Source: Sterolibacterium sp. (GTDB lineage Bacteria; Pseudomonadota; Gammaproteobacteria; Burkholderiales; Rhodocyclaceae). Taken from it: a DNA stretch of 64,000 nucleotides. Below, piece after piece: positions 57,234 through 64,000 of the stretch. The notes beneath the pieces were generated by a model. That model searched no databases. It worked only from the letters and a program-made list of their open reading frames with translations, and was not told the origin of the DNA. Made by a program: the position numbers and the translations under genes. The stretch covers positions 62,001 to 126,000 of the forward strand of contig JAQTOA010000005.1 of the NCBI GenBank assembly GCA_028713555.1, in the 5' to 3' direction. The stretch's first letter is position 1. Each line of letters begins with the position of its first letter.

Positions 57234-57378
57234 GTCTGGCGCGGACGGAAGAGAAGTAACGGATGCTGCGGTGCCGGCCATTTTAACCGAAAAGCCAAAT
57301 CACCCGAGAGTTGGGACTTGCTGTGTGCTGCAGCCCAAGAGTGTAAGATGCGTATCGAGCGCCGACAAAGGTGGGATC

Positions 57379-57804
57379 ATGCACTGGAAAGAAGAATACT
57401 CGGTCGGGATCGAGGACATCGACAAGCAGCACCAAGTTTTGTTCGATTACTTTACCCTGTTTGAAAATTCCGTTGCGAACGGTGCAAACTGGTCAGGCCT
57501 GCATTTTATTCTGGTCCAGCTGCGTGACTTCGCCAGAATCCATTTCGCGGTTGAAGAATCCTTGATGCATTTGTTCGGTTATCCGGGTACTGCCGACCAC
57601 ATCAGCCTGCACCAGGCATTTTTTCGCAAGATAAAGCAACTTGAGCATGAATCCCTGCAAACCGATGTGACGCAGGGAACGCTAGAGTATTTGCACCATT
57701 GGTTGGTGACTCACATCATGAACGAGGATAAAGGCTATGCCCAGCACATCGCCAACGGGGCATCGCCGATTCTGACCAAGGCTGCGGGGCGAAAAGCAAA
57801 TTAG
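57379..57804 (+). CDS. Bacteriohemerythrin
   Basis: Single-domain diiron oxygen-binding protein, 141 residues, cytoplasmic. All canonical ligands are present: H18, H55, E59, H74, H78, H112 and D117. The N-terminus WKEEYSVGIEDIDKQHQ closely resembles the hemerythrin part of the cyclase fusion at 5-6.3 kb. AGGTGG upstream of the ATG is the ribosome-binding site. Role likely oxygen storage, delivery or sensing. It is 101 bases before ubiU. Confidence 0.95.
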   Translation: MHWKEEYSVGIEDIDKQHQVLFDYFTLFENSVANGANWSGLHFILVQLRDFARIHFAVEESLMHLFGYPGTADHISLHQAFFRKIKQLEHESLQTDVTQGTLEYLHHWLVTHIMNEDKGYAQHIANGASPILTKAAGRKAN

Positions 57805-57838
57805 GCCTTGGTGACGTGAGGCGGCAGACGTTGCAAGC

Positions 57839-57879
57839 TTGACTCAAATCGAGCTTTTTTGCCGGCTGGCGTTTATACT
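57839..57879 (+). promoter_or_regulatory. FNR-like box and -10 for the ubiUVT operon
   Basis: TTGAC-TCAA-ATCGA (57839-57852) matches the FNR half-sites TTGAT/ATCAA at 8 of 10 positions. A -10 TATACT lies at 57874-57879, so the expected start is near 57886 and the box centre is about -40.5, the class II activator position. There is no proper -35, as expected for an activator-dependent promoter. Confidence 0.6.
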
Positions 57880-57905
57880 ATAGGGTTGTTTTTAACGGAG
57901 TTGGC

Positions 57906-58919
57906 ATGTCCTCTCTTGCTCCCCTCGAACTGGTCTGTCCCGCCGGCACTTTGCCGGCGCTCAAGGCCGCCGTCGATCACGGCGCCGACTGTGTCTATCT
58001 TGGCTTCCGCGACGAAACCAATGCGCGCAATTTCAATGGCCTGAATTTCGACGATGCCGCCCTGGCGGAAGGGCTGCGCTACGCCCACGCGCGCGGCCGC
58101 AAGGTTTTCCTGGCGCTGAATACTTTTCCTCAGGCAGATAACTGGCAACGCTGGACCGGGGCAGTTGACCGCGCCGCCAAGGCCGGCGTCGACGCCCTGA
58201 TTCTCGCCGATCTCGGCCTGCTGGACTATGCGCGGCGGAACCATCCGCGCTTGCGGCTGCACTTGTCGGTGCAGGGTTCGGCAACCAGTTATGAGGCCAT
58301 CAACTTTTATCGCGAGCGTTTCGCCATACAGCGCGCCGTACTCCCCCGGGTTCTGTCGCTGGCCCAGGTGGCGGAGGTGATCGCCCACACCGATGTCGAA
58401 ATCGAGGTATTTGGTTTCGGCGGCCTGTGCGTCATGGTCGAAGGCCGTTGTTCGCTTTCCGCCTTCACCACCGGCACCTCGCCCAACTGCAACGGCGCCT
58501 GCTCGCCGGCCAAAAGCGTGCGCTGGGAACAGACCGCGCAGGGGATGGAGACGCGGCTCAATGGCGTCCTCATCGACCGCTATGCCGACAGCGAACGCGC
58601 CGGCTACCCAACCTTGTGCAAGGGCCGTTTTACCGTGGATGAAGCAACCTACTACGCGATCGAGGAACCGACCAGCCTGAATACCCTGGAACTCCTGCCG
58701 CAAATGGTGGAAATCGGCATCCGCGCCATCAAGATCGAGGGACGCCAGCGCAGCCCGATCTACGTCGCCCAGGTCACCAAGGTATGGCGCGCGGCGATCG
58801 ATGCCTGCCGCCGCGATCCCGCCCATTTCAGTCCGCAGCCGAACTGGATGGCCGAACTCAACAAGGTTTCCGAGGGACAGTCGCATACCCTCGGCGCCTA
58901 TTACCGGCCGTGGAAATGA
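57906..58919 (+). CDS. ubiU: Oxygen-independent ubiquinone hydroxylase component UbiU
   Basis: U32-family [4Fe-4S] protein that with UbiV hydroxylates the ubiquinone ring without O2; 337 residues. Cluster cysteines C175, C182, C199 and C238 have the same spacing as the characterised E. coli protein. U32 signature: [26 protein letters not shown] and [19 protein letters not shown]. It starts the ubiU-ubiV-ubiT cluster; its stop overlaps the ubiV ATG. An FNR-like site lies upstream. Confidence 0.95.
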   Translation: MSSLAPLELVCPAGTLPALKAAVDHGADCVYLGFRDETNARNFNGLNFDDAALAEGLRYAHARGRKVFLALNTFPQADNWQRWTGAVDRAAKAGVDALILADLGLLDYARRNHPRLRLHLSVQGSATSYEAINFYRERFAIQRAVLPRVLSLAQVAEVIAHTDVEIEVFGFGGLCVMVEGRCSLSAFTTGTSPNCNGACSPAKSVRWEQTAQGMETRLNGVLIDRYADSERAGYPTLCKGRFTVDEATYYAIEEPTSLNTLELLPQMVEIGIRAIKIEGRQRSPIYVAQVTKVWRAAIDACRRDPAHFSPQPNWMAELNKVSEGQSHTLGAYYRPWK

Positions 58920-59812
58920 AGCTGTCATTGGGCCCACTGCTCACTTATTGGCCGCGCCAGCGCGTCTTCGATTTCTATGCGGAGATGGCGGCGCAGCCCG
59001 TCGACATTGTCTATCTTGGCGAAACGGTTTGCTCGCGCCGCCACGAGTTGCGCCTGGAGGACTGGATCGAGATCGCCGCGCTGCTCGACGCTGCCGGCAA
59101 GCAGGCGGTGCTATCGACCCAGACCCTGATCGAGTCCGAATCCGATCTCAAGACCATGCGGCGACTCATTGACAATGGCCGCTTCGCGATCGAGGCCAAC
59201 GACATGGGCGCCGTGAGGCTGCTGGCGGAACGGAAACAGGCTTTCGTCGCCGGACCGACGCTGAACATTTTCAATGGCGAAAGCCTGCGTTTGATCGCCG
59301 AACTCGGCGCCTCGCGCTGGGTGCTGCCGCCCGAGGCTGGTGCGGTGCAACTCACGGCATTGCAAGCGCAGCGTCCAGCCGGCCTGGAGACCGAGGTATA
59401 CGCCCTGGGGCGCCTGCCGCTGGCCTATTCGGCGCGCTGCTTCACGGCGCGGCGTTTCAATCTGCAAAAGGACGCCTGCGAGTTCCGCTGCCTCGATTTT
59501 CCCGACGGCCTGGCATTGGCAACGCGCGAAGGCGAATCCTTCCTGACCTTGAACGGCACCCAGACGCAGTCGGCGAAAGTCTATAATTTGTTGCTGGAAA
59601 TGCCGGCGCTGGTCGCCACCGGCGTGGCTGTGGCACGCATCAACCCGCAGTCCGAACATACCGCCGAATTGATCGATCTGTTCCGACGCTGTCGCGATGC
59701 CTTGCTGACGCCGCAAGCCGCCTGGGAAGCGGCGCGACAGCATCTGCCGGGCGAGCCATGCAACGGTTTCTGGCATGGTCGTCCGGGTCTGGAACAAGTC
59801 ATGAACCGCTGA
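58916..59812 (+). CDS. ubiV: Oxygen-independent ubiquinone hydroxylase component UbiV
   Basis: Second U32-family [4Fe-4S] subunit, 298 residues. Conserved cysteines C39, C175, C188 and C192 reproduce the family spacing. N-terminus [20 protein letters not shown] and FNIFNGESL-like [11 protein letters not shown] are characteristic. Overlaps ubiU by four bases (ATGA). It forms a heterodimer with UbiU that supports ubiquinone synthesis under anoxia, for example during nitrate respiration. Confidence 0.95.
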   Translation: MKLSLGPLLTYWPRQRVFDFYAEMAAQPVDIVYLGETVCSRRHELRLEDWIEIAALLDAAGKQAVLSTQTLIESESDLKTMRRLIDNGRFAIEANDMGAVRLLAERKQAFVAGPTLNIFNGESLRLIAELGASRWVLPPEAGAVQLTALQAQRPAGLETEVYALGRLPLAYSARCFTARRFNLQKDACEFRCLDFPDGLALATREGESFLTLNGTQTQSAKVYNLLLEMPALVATGVAVARINPQSEHTAELIDLFRRCRDALLTPQAAWEAARQHLPGEPCNGFWHGRPGLEQVMNR

Positions 59813-59822
59813 GACGCTACCG

Positions 59823-60323
59823 ATGAAATTGCCCACGCAGTTACCCAACTTCACGCTACCCGAATTCTTCGCCCGCTTCGGCCAACGCTTGCCGCAACTG
59901 CCGCCGACCTTGGCGCTGATTACCGCGCTCAACCTGGCGCTGGGGCGCCTGCTGCCACGCGAACCGCTTGAACCGCTGCTGGGCAAGCGGCTGGCGATCC
60001 GCGTCAGCGACGCCGGACTGACCTTGCGTTTCGCCTACGGTGAGCGCGGTTTTCGCCCGAGCTTCGGCTCCGTGGCAGCAGACCTGACCATCACCGCCCG
60101 GACTCGCGACTTTCTCGCCTTGCTGGCACGCGAGGAGGATGCCGACACGCTCTTTTTCAACCGCCGTCTGCAAATGCAGGGCGAAACCGAGCTCGGCCTG
60201 CTGGTCAAGAACACGCTCGATGCGATTGAACTGCCGCACGTAACATTGAATTCGCTGGCGCCGGCACAAGCACTACAACACTTGCGGCGCATCCTAAGCG
60301 GCGCGCGCAACTCCGGCGCCTGA
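59823..60323 (+). CDS. ubiT: Ubiquinone biosynthesis accessory factor UbiT (SCP2 domain)
   Basis: SCP2-type lipid-binding protein, 166 residues, needed with UbiU and UbiV in anaerobic ubiquinone synthesis; it is thought to hold the polyprenyl intermediate as UbiJ does aerobically. The domain covers about 45-140 (LAIRVSDAGLTLRFAYGERGFRPSF, ADLTITARTRDFLALLAREEDADTLFFNRRLQMQGETELGLLVKN). It starts ten bases after ubiV, closing the ubiUVT set. Confidence 0.93.
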   Translation: MKLPTQLPNFTLPEFFARFGQRLPQLPPTLALITALNLALGRLLPREPLEPLLGKRLAIRVSDAGLTLRFAYGERGFRPSFGSVAADLTITARTRDFLALLAREEDADTLFFNRRLQMQGETELGLLVKNTLDAIELPHVTLNSLAPAQALQHLRRILSGARNSGA

Positions 60324-60350
60324 AGCTGGTGCCACGAGGCACGCTCGGGT

Positions 60351-61424
60351 ATGCAACAGCGCACCGCCTCTCCGTCCTCGTTGCCGCTGTATCTGGCAAC
60401 GGCCTACACTTTGCTGGTGATCTACGCCAGCCTGCATCCGTTCTCGGGCTGGCACGATAGCGGGGCATCGCCCGCAGCTTTTCTGTTCGCCGCATGGCCG
60501 CGTTATTGGACCGTATTCGATCTGGTCACCAACATCCTTGCCTATCTGCCGCTGGGTTTTATCTGGGTGCCGACCATGCAGCCGCGCCATGGACCCTACT
60601 GGGCGGTGGTATGGGCAACCGCACTCGGCATCTGCCTGAGTCTATCGCTGGAAACCTTGCAGAACTTTCTGCCGAGCCGCATCTCGTCGAATGTCGATCT
60701 GGGCTGTAACAGCCTCGGCGCCCTGCTCGGAGCGTTCGCTGGCGCACGCTGGGGAGCGGCCTTGCTGGATGGCGGCCGGATCCATGGGCTGCGCATGCGC
60801 TTGATCGGCGATGGCGCCATGGCCGACGCCGGCTTGGTGCTTCTGGCCCTTTGGCTGCTAACCCAGCTCAACCCGGAGACGCTGTTGTTCGGCAATGGCG
60901 ACCTACGCAACCTGCTCAGCGAAATTGGTTTGCAAGCGCCTCTGCCGTATCGCGCCGAGCAGTTTCCCTGGCTGGAGGCTGGAGTCACTGCGACCAATAC
61001 CCTGGCGCTGTGCCTGTTGTTCGGCTGCCTGCTGCGCGGCGACAGTTACCTGTTGCCGACAGCGCTGATTGGCATGGCGCTGCTGGTAAAGAGCTTCTCG
61101 CTGATGCTGTTGATGAGCACTGCGGGCCTGTCCTGGGCAACCTCAGGCAGCCTGGCCGGGCTGATGGCGGGGATGGTGCTCTGGCTGCTGGCCATGCAGT
61201 TGCCGGCGCGGGTACGTCAGGCTTTGGCAGCGCTGGCGCTGTTGCTGGCTACGGTGCTGGTCAACCTGGCGCCGGAGAATCCTTACCTCACCGCCATCCT
61301 GAGGGTTTGGCAGCAAGGGCACTTTCTCAACTTCAACGGCTTGACGCGGCTGACCTCGGCGCTCTGGCCTTTTCTGGTCCTGCCCTGGCTGATGCTGCTG
61401 CGGCAGGAAAATGGGACGGAATGA
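60351..61424 (+). CDS. VanZ-family integral membrane protein
   Basis: Multi-pass protein, 357 residues, about eight hydrophobic helices. The N-terminal half is a VanZ-like domain with LVIYASLHPFSGW, DLVTNILAYLPLGF and LSLSLETLQNFLPSRISSNVDLGCNSLGALLGA. The C-terminal half adds four helices without clear family. VanZ itself gives low-level teicoplanin resistance, but the function in Proteobacteria is unknown. It follows ubiT by 27 bases and overlaps the MazG-like gene. Confidence 0.87.
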   Translation: MQQRTASPSSLPLYLATAYTLLVIYASLHPFSGWHDSGASPAAFLFAAWPRYWTVFDLVTNILAYLPLGFIWVPTMQPRHGPYWAVVWATALGICLSLSLETLQNFLPSRISSNVDLGCNSLGALLGAFAGARWGAALLDGGRIHGLRMRLIGDGAMADAGLVLLALWLLTQLNPETLLFGNGDLRNLLSEIGLQAPLPYRAEQFPWLEAGVTATNTLALCLLFGCLLRGDSYLLPTALIGMALLVKSFSLMLLMSTAGLSWATSGSLAGLMAGMVLWLLAMQLPARVRQALAALALLLATVLVNLAPENPYLTAILRVWQQGHFLNFNGLTRLTSALWPFLVLPWLMLLRQENGTE

Positions 61425-61762
61425 GCATGGAATCGAATCACGATCTGCTGGCCCTGCGCGATACACTGCGCGAATTCGCCGCGGCGCGTAACTGGCGCGT
61501 TTACCATACGCCGAAGAACCTGGCCATGGCGCTGATCGTCGAAGCCGCCGAACTGGTCGAACATTTCCAGTGGACTACCCCCGAAGAAAGCAGCAATCTC
61601 TCGGCTGAGAAAGCTGCCGCGGTACGCGATGAAGTCGCCGATGTGCTGATTTACCTGGTCGAGATGGCCGATGTGCTGAACATCGACCTGATCGCCGCGG
61701 CGCGCGACAAGATCGTCAAGAACGCCGTCAAGCACCCCGCAACGCACATCCCTGTCAATTGA
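61421..61762 (+). CDS. MazG-like nucleotide pyrophosphohydrolase (RS21-C6 type)
   Basis: Small all-alpha NTP pyrophosphohydrolase, 113 residues. Metal-binding motif EAAELVEHFQW with a second EVADVLIYLVEMAD gives the E-x3-E and E-x2-D pattern of the MazG/dCTPase family. It may clean up modified dNTPs. The ATG at 61421 overlaps the VanZ stop (ATGA); an alternative start is 61427. Confidence 0.9.
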   Translation: MSMESNHDLLALRDTLREFAAARNWRVYHTPKNLAMALIVEAAELVEHFQWTTPEESSNLSAEKAAAVRDEVADVLIYLVEMADVLNIDLIAAARDKIVKNAVKHPATHIPVN

Positions 61763-61804
61763 CGGACTTATAATCGACAAATCGACGAATCGCATGGACT
61801 CGGC

Positions 61805-62113
61805 ATGGGCTATTACAAATATCACGTTTTCTTTTGCAGTAACCAGCGTGCTCCAGGCGAAACCTGCTGCAATGCGCGCGGCGCGACCGAAATGCGCAAC
61901 TACGCCAAGGACAAACTCAAGGCGCTAGAACTTTCCGGTCCGGGCAAGGTGCGCATCAACTCGGCTGGATGCCTCGATCGCTGCGACAGCGGACCGGTGC
62001 TGGTGGTTTATCCGGAAGCGGTCTGGTACACCTATATCGACAAAGGCGACATCGACGAGATCATCGACTCGCATCTGGTCCGCGGCCAGGTCGTCGATCG
62101 CCTGAAAATCTGA
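61805..62113 (+). CDS. Thioredoxin-like [2Fe-2S] ferredoxin
   Basis: 102-residue protein with cysteines C11, C21, C22, C56 and C60, matching the thioredoxin-fold [2Fe-2S] ferredoxin family (FFCSNQRAPGETCC, then AGCLDRCDSGPVLVVYPE). Likely an electron carrier; a partner is not obvious here, although the cluster proteins UbiU/UbiV nearby would need electrons. It starts 42 bases after the MazG-like gene and ends three bases before the hydrolase. Confidence 0.92.
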   Translation: MGYYKYHVFFCSNQRAPGETCCNARGATEMRNYAKDKLKALELSGPGKVRINSAGCLDRCDSGPVLVVYPEAVWYTYIDKGDIDEIIDSHLVRGQVVDRLKI

Positions 62114-62116
62114 AGC

Positions 62117-62764
62117 ATGAGCAAATATGAGCACGTGTTGCTGGCTGGGTCGGCCGGCGAGATCGAGGTCTTGGTCGAACCACATGAAGAAGCCAAAGGC
62201 GTTGTCCTGATCGCCCATCCGCACCCGCTGTATGGCGGCAGCGCCGATAACAAGGTGGTGACAACGCTGGCCAGGGTCTTCCGCGAGTTGGGCTATGCCA
62301 CCTTGCGGCCAAACTTCCGCGGCGTCGGCGCCAGCAAAGGCGAGCACGATCATGGCGTTGGCGAGACCGAAGACTTGCTGGCCGTGCATGCCTACGCCCG
62401 CCAGCGCTTCGCGCCACTGCCCCTCCCCTTGCCGGTGGCGCTGGCCGGCTTCTCTTTTGGCGCCTATGTGATCACCCGCGTGGCGAGAGCCCTGGCGGAT
62501 CAAGGCGATCCGGCCGAGCGCCTGGTGCTGGTCGGCACCGCCGCCGGTTTCACTGAAGGCGGGCGCATCTATCGGACGGAAGCCGTCGCCGCCGATACCA
62601 TTGTCATCCATGGCGCCAGCGACGAAACCGTACCGCTGGCCAATGTCGTTGCCTGGGCGACGCCACTTGAATTGCCGATCATCCTGGTACCCGGCGCCGA
62701 CCACTTCTTTCATCGCAAGCTGCATCTCATCCGCAGCATCGTTCAGTCGGCATGGCGGCGTTGA
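62117..62764 (+). CDS. Alpha/beta hydrolase (YpfH/CocE-like short type)
   Basis: Serine hydrolase, 215 residues. Oxyanion motif [14 protein letters not shown], nucleophile in GFSFGAY, acid in [10 protein letters not shown] and histidine in [11 protein letters not shown]. No lid domain and no signal peptide. Substrate unknown. Its stop overlaps the start of the ABC ATPase gene (TGATG). Confidence 0.88.
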   Translation: MSKYEHVLLAGSAGEIEVLVEPHEEAKGVVLIAHPHPLYGGSADNKVVTTLARVFRELGYATLRPNFRGVGASKGEHDHGVGETEDLLAVHAYARQRFAPLPLPLPVALAGFSFGAYVITRVARALADQGDPAERLVLVGTAAGFTEGGRIYRTEAVAADTIVIHGASDETVPLANVVAWATPLELPIILVPGADHFFHRKLHLIRSIVQSAWRR

Positions 62765-63699
62765 TGGAACCCGGGATATCTTCCGCCGCGCTGCTGGTCT
62801 CGGAACTGCACAAATCCTACGCCGGTCGTGAAGTGTTGGCTGGCGTCAGCTTCGGCTTGGCGCGCGGCGAGTGTTACGGCTTGCTCGGGCCCAACGGCGC
62901 CGGCAAAACCACGATCTTGCGCTGTTGCCTCGGCCTCATTGAGCCCAATGCCGGCGACATACAACTGGTGGGAGAACCAGTGCCTGGTCGTGCCCGCGAA
63001 GCGCGCATGAAGGTCGGCGTGGTGCCGCAATTCGACAACCTCGATCCGGATTTTACGGTCGCCGAAAACCTACGGGTTTTCGGCCGTTACTTTGGTCTCA
63101 GCGACGCCGAGACCCGCCGGCGCATTCCTGGCCTGCTTGATTTTGCCGGTCTCGCCGGCAAGGAGAATGCGCGCCTGCCAACGCTTTCTGGCGGCATGAA
63201 GCGGCGCCTGACGCTGGCGCGCGCCCTGGTCAACGATCCGGAACTGCTGCTGCTCGACGAGCCGACCACCGGCCTCGATCCGCAGGCGCGCCACCTGATC
63301 TGGGAACGTCTCAAGCAATTGCTGCAGCAGGGCAAAACCATCCTGCTGACCACCCATTTCATGGATGAAGCCGAGCGCCTCTGCGATCGCCTGGCGATTC
63401 TCGACGAAGGCCGCATCGTCGCCCAAGGTGCGCCACGCGAACTGATCGCCAGCCACATCGAACCGCAGGTAATCGAGGTCTATGGCGAGGACGCGCCGGG
63501 CTGGGCACAGGCTGAGGCGCAGCCATGGGTTCGCCGTAGCGAAGTCAGCGGTGAGACGGTCTTCTGCTATGTCGATAATGCTCAAGTGATTCCGCTGCTC
63601 GCCCAGCTTGCCGGTTTGCCGCGATTGCGCACCCTGCATCGTCCGGCGAATCTGGAAGACGTGTTTCTCAAACTGACGGGCAGGGAGCTGCGCGACTGA
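62764..63699 (+). CDS. ABC-2 type exporter ATP-binding protein (NodI-like)
   Basis: Cytoplasmic ATPase of a NodI/DrrA-type exporter, 311 residues. Walker [10 protein letters not shown] near 47-55, LSGGMKRRL signature, [14 protein letters not shown] Walker B and a [15 protein letters not shown]-loop. A C-terminal regulatory tail of about 85 residues follows. ATG 62764 overlaps the hydrolase stop; ATG 62752 is possible. It couples to the downstream permease by an overlapping stop/start. Confidence 0.92.
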   Translation: MEPGISSAALLVSELHKSYAGREVLAGVSFGLARGECYGLLGPNGAGKTTILRCCLGLIEPNAGDIQLVGEPVPGRAREARMKVGVVPQFDNLDPDFTVAENLRVFGRYFGLSDAETRRRIPGLLDFAGLAGKENARLPTLSGGMKRRLTLARALVNDPELLLLDEPTTGLDPQARHLIWERLKQLLQQGKTILLTTHFMDEAERLCDRLAILDEGRIVAQGAPRELIASHIEPQVIEVYGEDAPGWAQAEAQPWVRRSEVSGETVFCYVDNAQVIPLLAQLAGLPRLRTLHRPANLEDVFLKLTGRELRD

Positions 63700-64000
63700 T
63701 GGGCAACTTTTTTAGCTTGCCGCGTTTCTCGCTGCGCGCCATCGCCGTGTGGCGACGAAACTTCCTGGTATGGCGCAAACTGGCTATCCCCTCGGTGCTG
63801 GGCAATCTGGCCGACCCGATGATTTATCTGTTTGGTCTGGGCTATGGCCTGGGAGGCATGCTGCCGACAAATTCGGCGGCGTTTGGCGGGGTCAGCTATA
63901 TCGTCTTCCTGGCCAGCGGCACAGTCTGCGCCAGCACCATGAACGCCGCCTCGTTCGAGGCGCTTTACTCGGCCTTCTCGCGCATGCATGTGCAGAAGAC
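63699..64000 (+). CDS. ABC-2 type exporter permease (NodJ-like), 3' truncated by window edge
   Basis: Inner-membrane permease; only the first 100 codons are present. WRRNFLVWRKLAIPSVLGNLADPMIYLFGLGYGLG and the segment YIVFLASGTVCASTMNAASFEALYSAF match NodJ-family proteins. The start overlaps the ATPase stop. It would export a lipid, polysaccharide or drug with the NodI-like ATPase. Confidence 0.9.
   Translation, partial: MGNFFSLPRFSLRAIAVWRRNFLVWRKLAIPSVLGNLADPMIYLFGLGYGLGGMLPTNSAAFGGVSYIVFLASGTVCASTMNAASFEALYSAFSRMHVQK

Overview
The window reads as a gene-dense, high-GC chromosome segment of a betaproteobacterium, most likely a Rhodocyclales/Sterolibacteriaceae-type facultative anaerobe. 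This placement is inferred from gene content: a DUF3460 small protein, the gmk-rpoZ-spoT block, waaC-waaA, ubiUVT, two hemerythrin proteins and malonate genes. No rRNA, tRNA, CRISPR array, insertion sequence or prophage gene was found. No stretch longer than 300 bases lacks a gene; the largest gaps are about 100-190 bases and hold the regulatory sites listed.

Layout. 1-1.7 kb: end of a molybdate transporter operon (modB partial, modC). 1.7-6.3 kb, minus strand: DUF3460 protein, then spoT, rpoZ and gmk preceded by a class III adenylate cyclase fused to a hemerythrin domain. The cyclase stop is one base from the gmk start, so cAMP, guanylate and (p)ppGpp enzymes probably share a transcript, and an FNR-like box lies just upstream. 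6.4-10.2 kb, plus strand: malonyl-CoA decarboxylase, malonyl-CoA synthetase and a HAD nucleotidase. 10.2-11.4 kb: secreted caspase-like protein with a Tudor/agenet-like tail. 11.5-15.6 kb: nucleotide-sugar epimerase and glycosyltransferase (minus), heptosyltransferase and Kdo transferase (plus). 15.6-21.8 kb, minus: RND efflux system whose outer-membrane component is read in frame with an upstream PIMT-type methyltransferase. 21.9-26.6 kb: alpha carbonic anhydrase (minus), then thiC, an HD phosphohydrolase and a YkgJ cysteine-cluster protein (plus).

26.6-33 kb, minus: second RND system (MarR regulator, pump, adaptor, NodT outer-membrane lipoprotein), with a clear promoter containing an 18-bp palindrome. 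33-35 kb, minus: an HD-GYP protein and a decayed, internally deleted second copy. 35-41.1 kb, plus: uppP, methyltransferase, RNase II-type exonuclease, TonB-like protein, aroE, mtgA. 41.1-50.6 kb, minus: a six-gene peptide uptake operon with two tandem binding proteins and an exported M3 peptidase. 50.7-54.3 kb, plus: MgtE_N-CorA fusion, PstS-like binding protein and a PAS-GGDEF diguanylate cyclase, tightly packed. 54.3-57.3 kb, minus: hemL, then thiD-thiE. 57.4-64 kb, plus: stand-alone bacteriohemerythrin, then ubiU-ubiV-ubiT behind an FNR-like site placed near -41, followed by VanZ, MazG-like, [2Fe-2S] ferredoxin, alpha/beta hydrolase and a NodI/NodJ-type ABC exporter running off the end.

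Taken together, the window combines core envelope, cofactor and stringent-response genes with several oxygen-related signalling features: a hemerythrin-cyclase, a free hemerythrin, two FNR-like boxes, and oxygen-independent ubiquinone hydroxylation. No single unmistakably novel system stands out. The best candidates for new biology are the cyclase-hemerythrin/gmk/rpoZ/spoT operon, the binding-protein/diguanylate-cyclase pair, and the PIMT-TolC read-through fusion.
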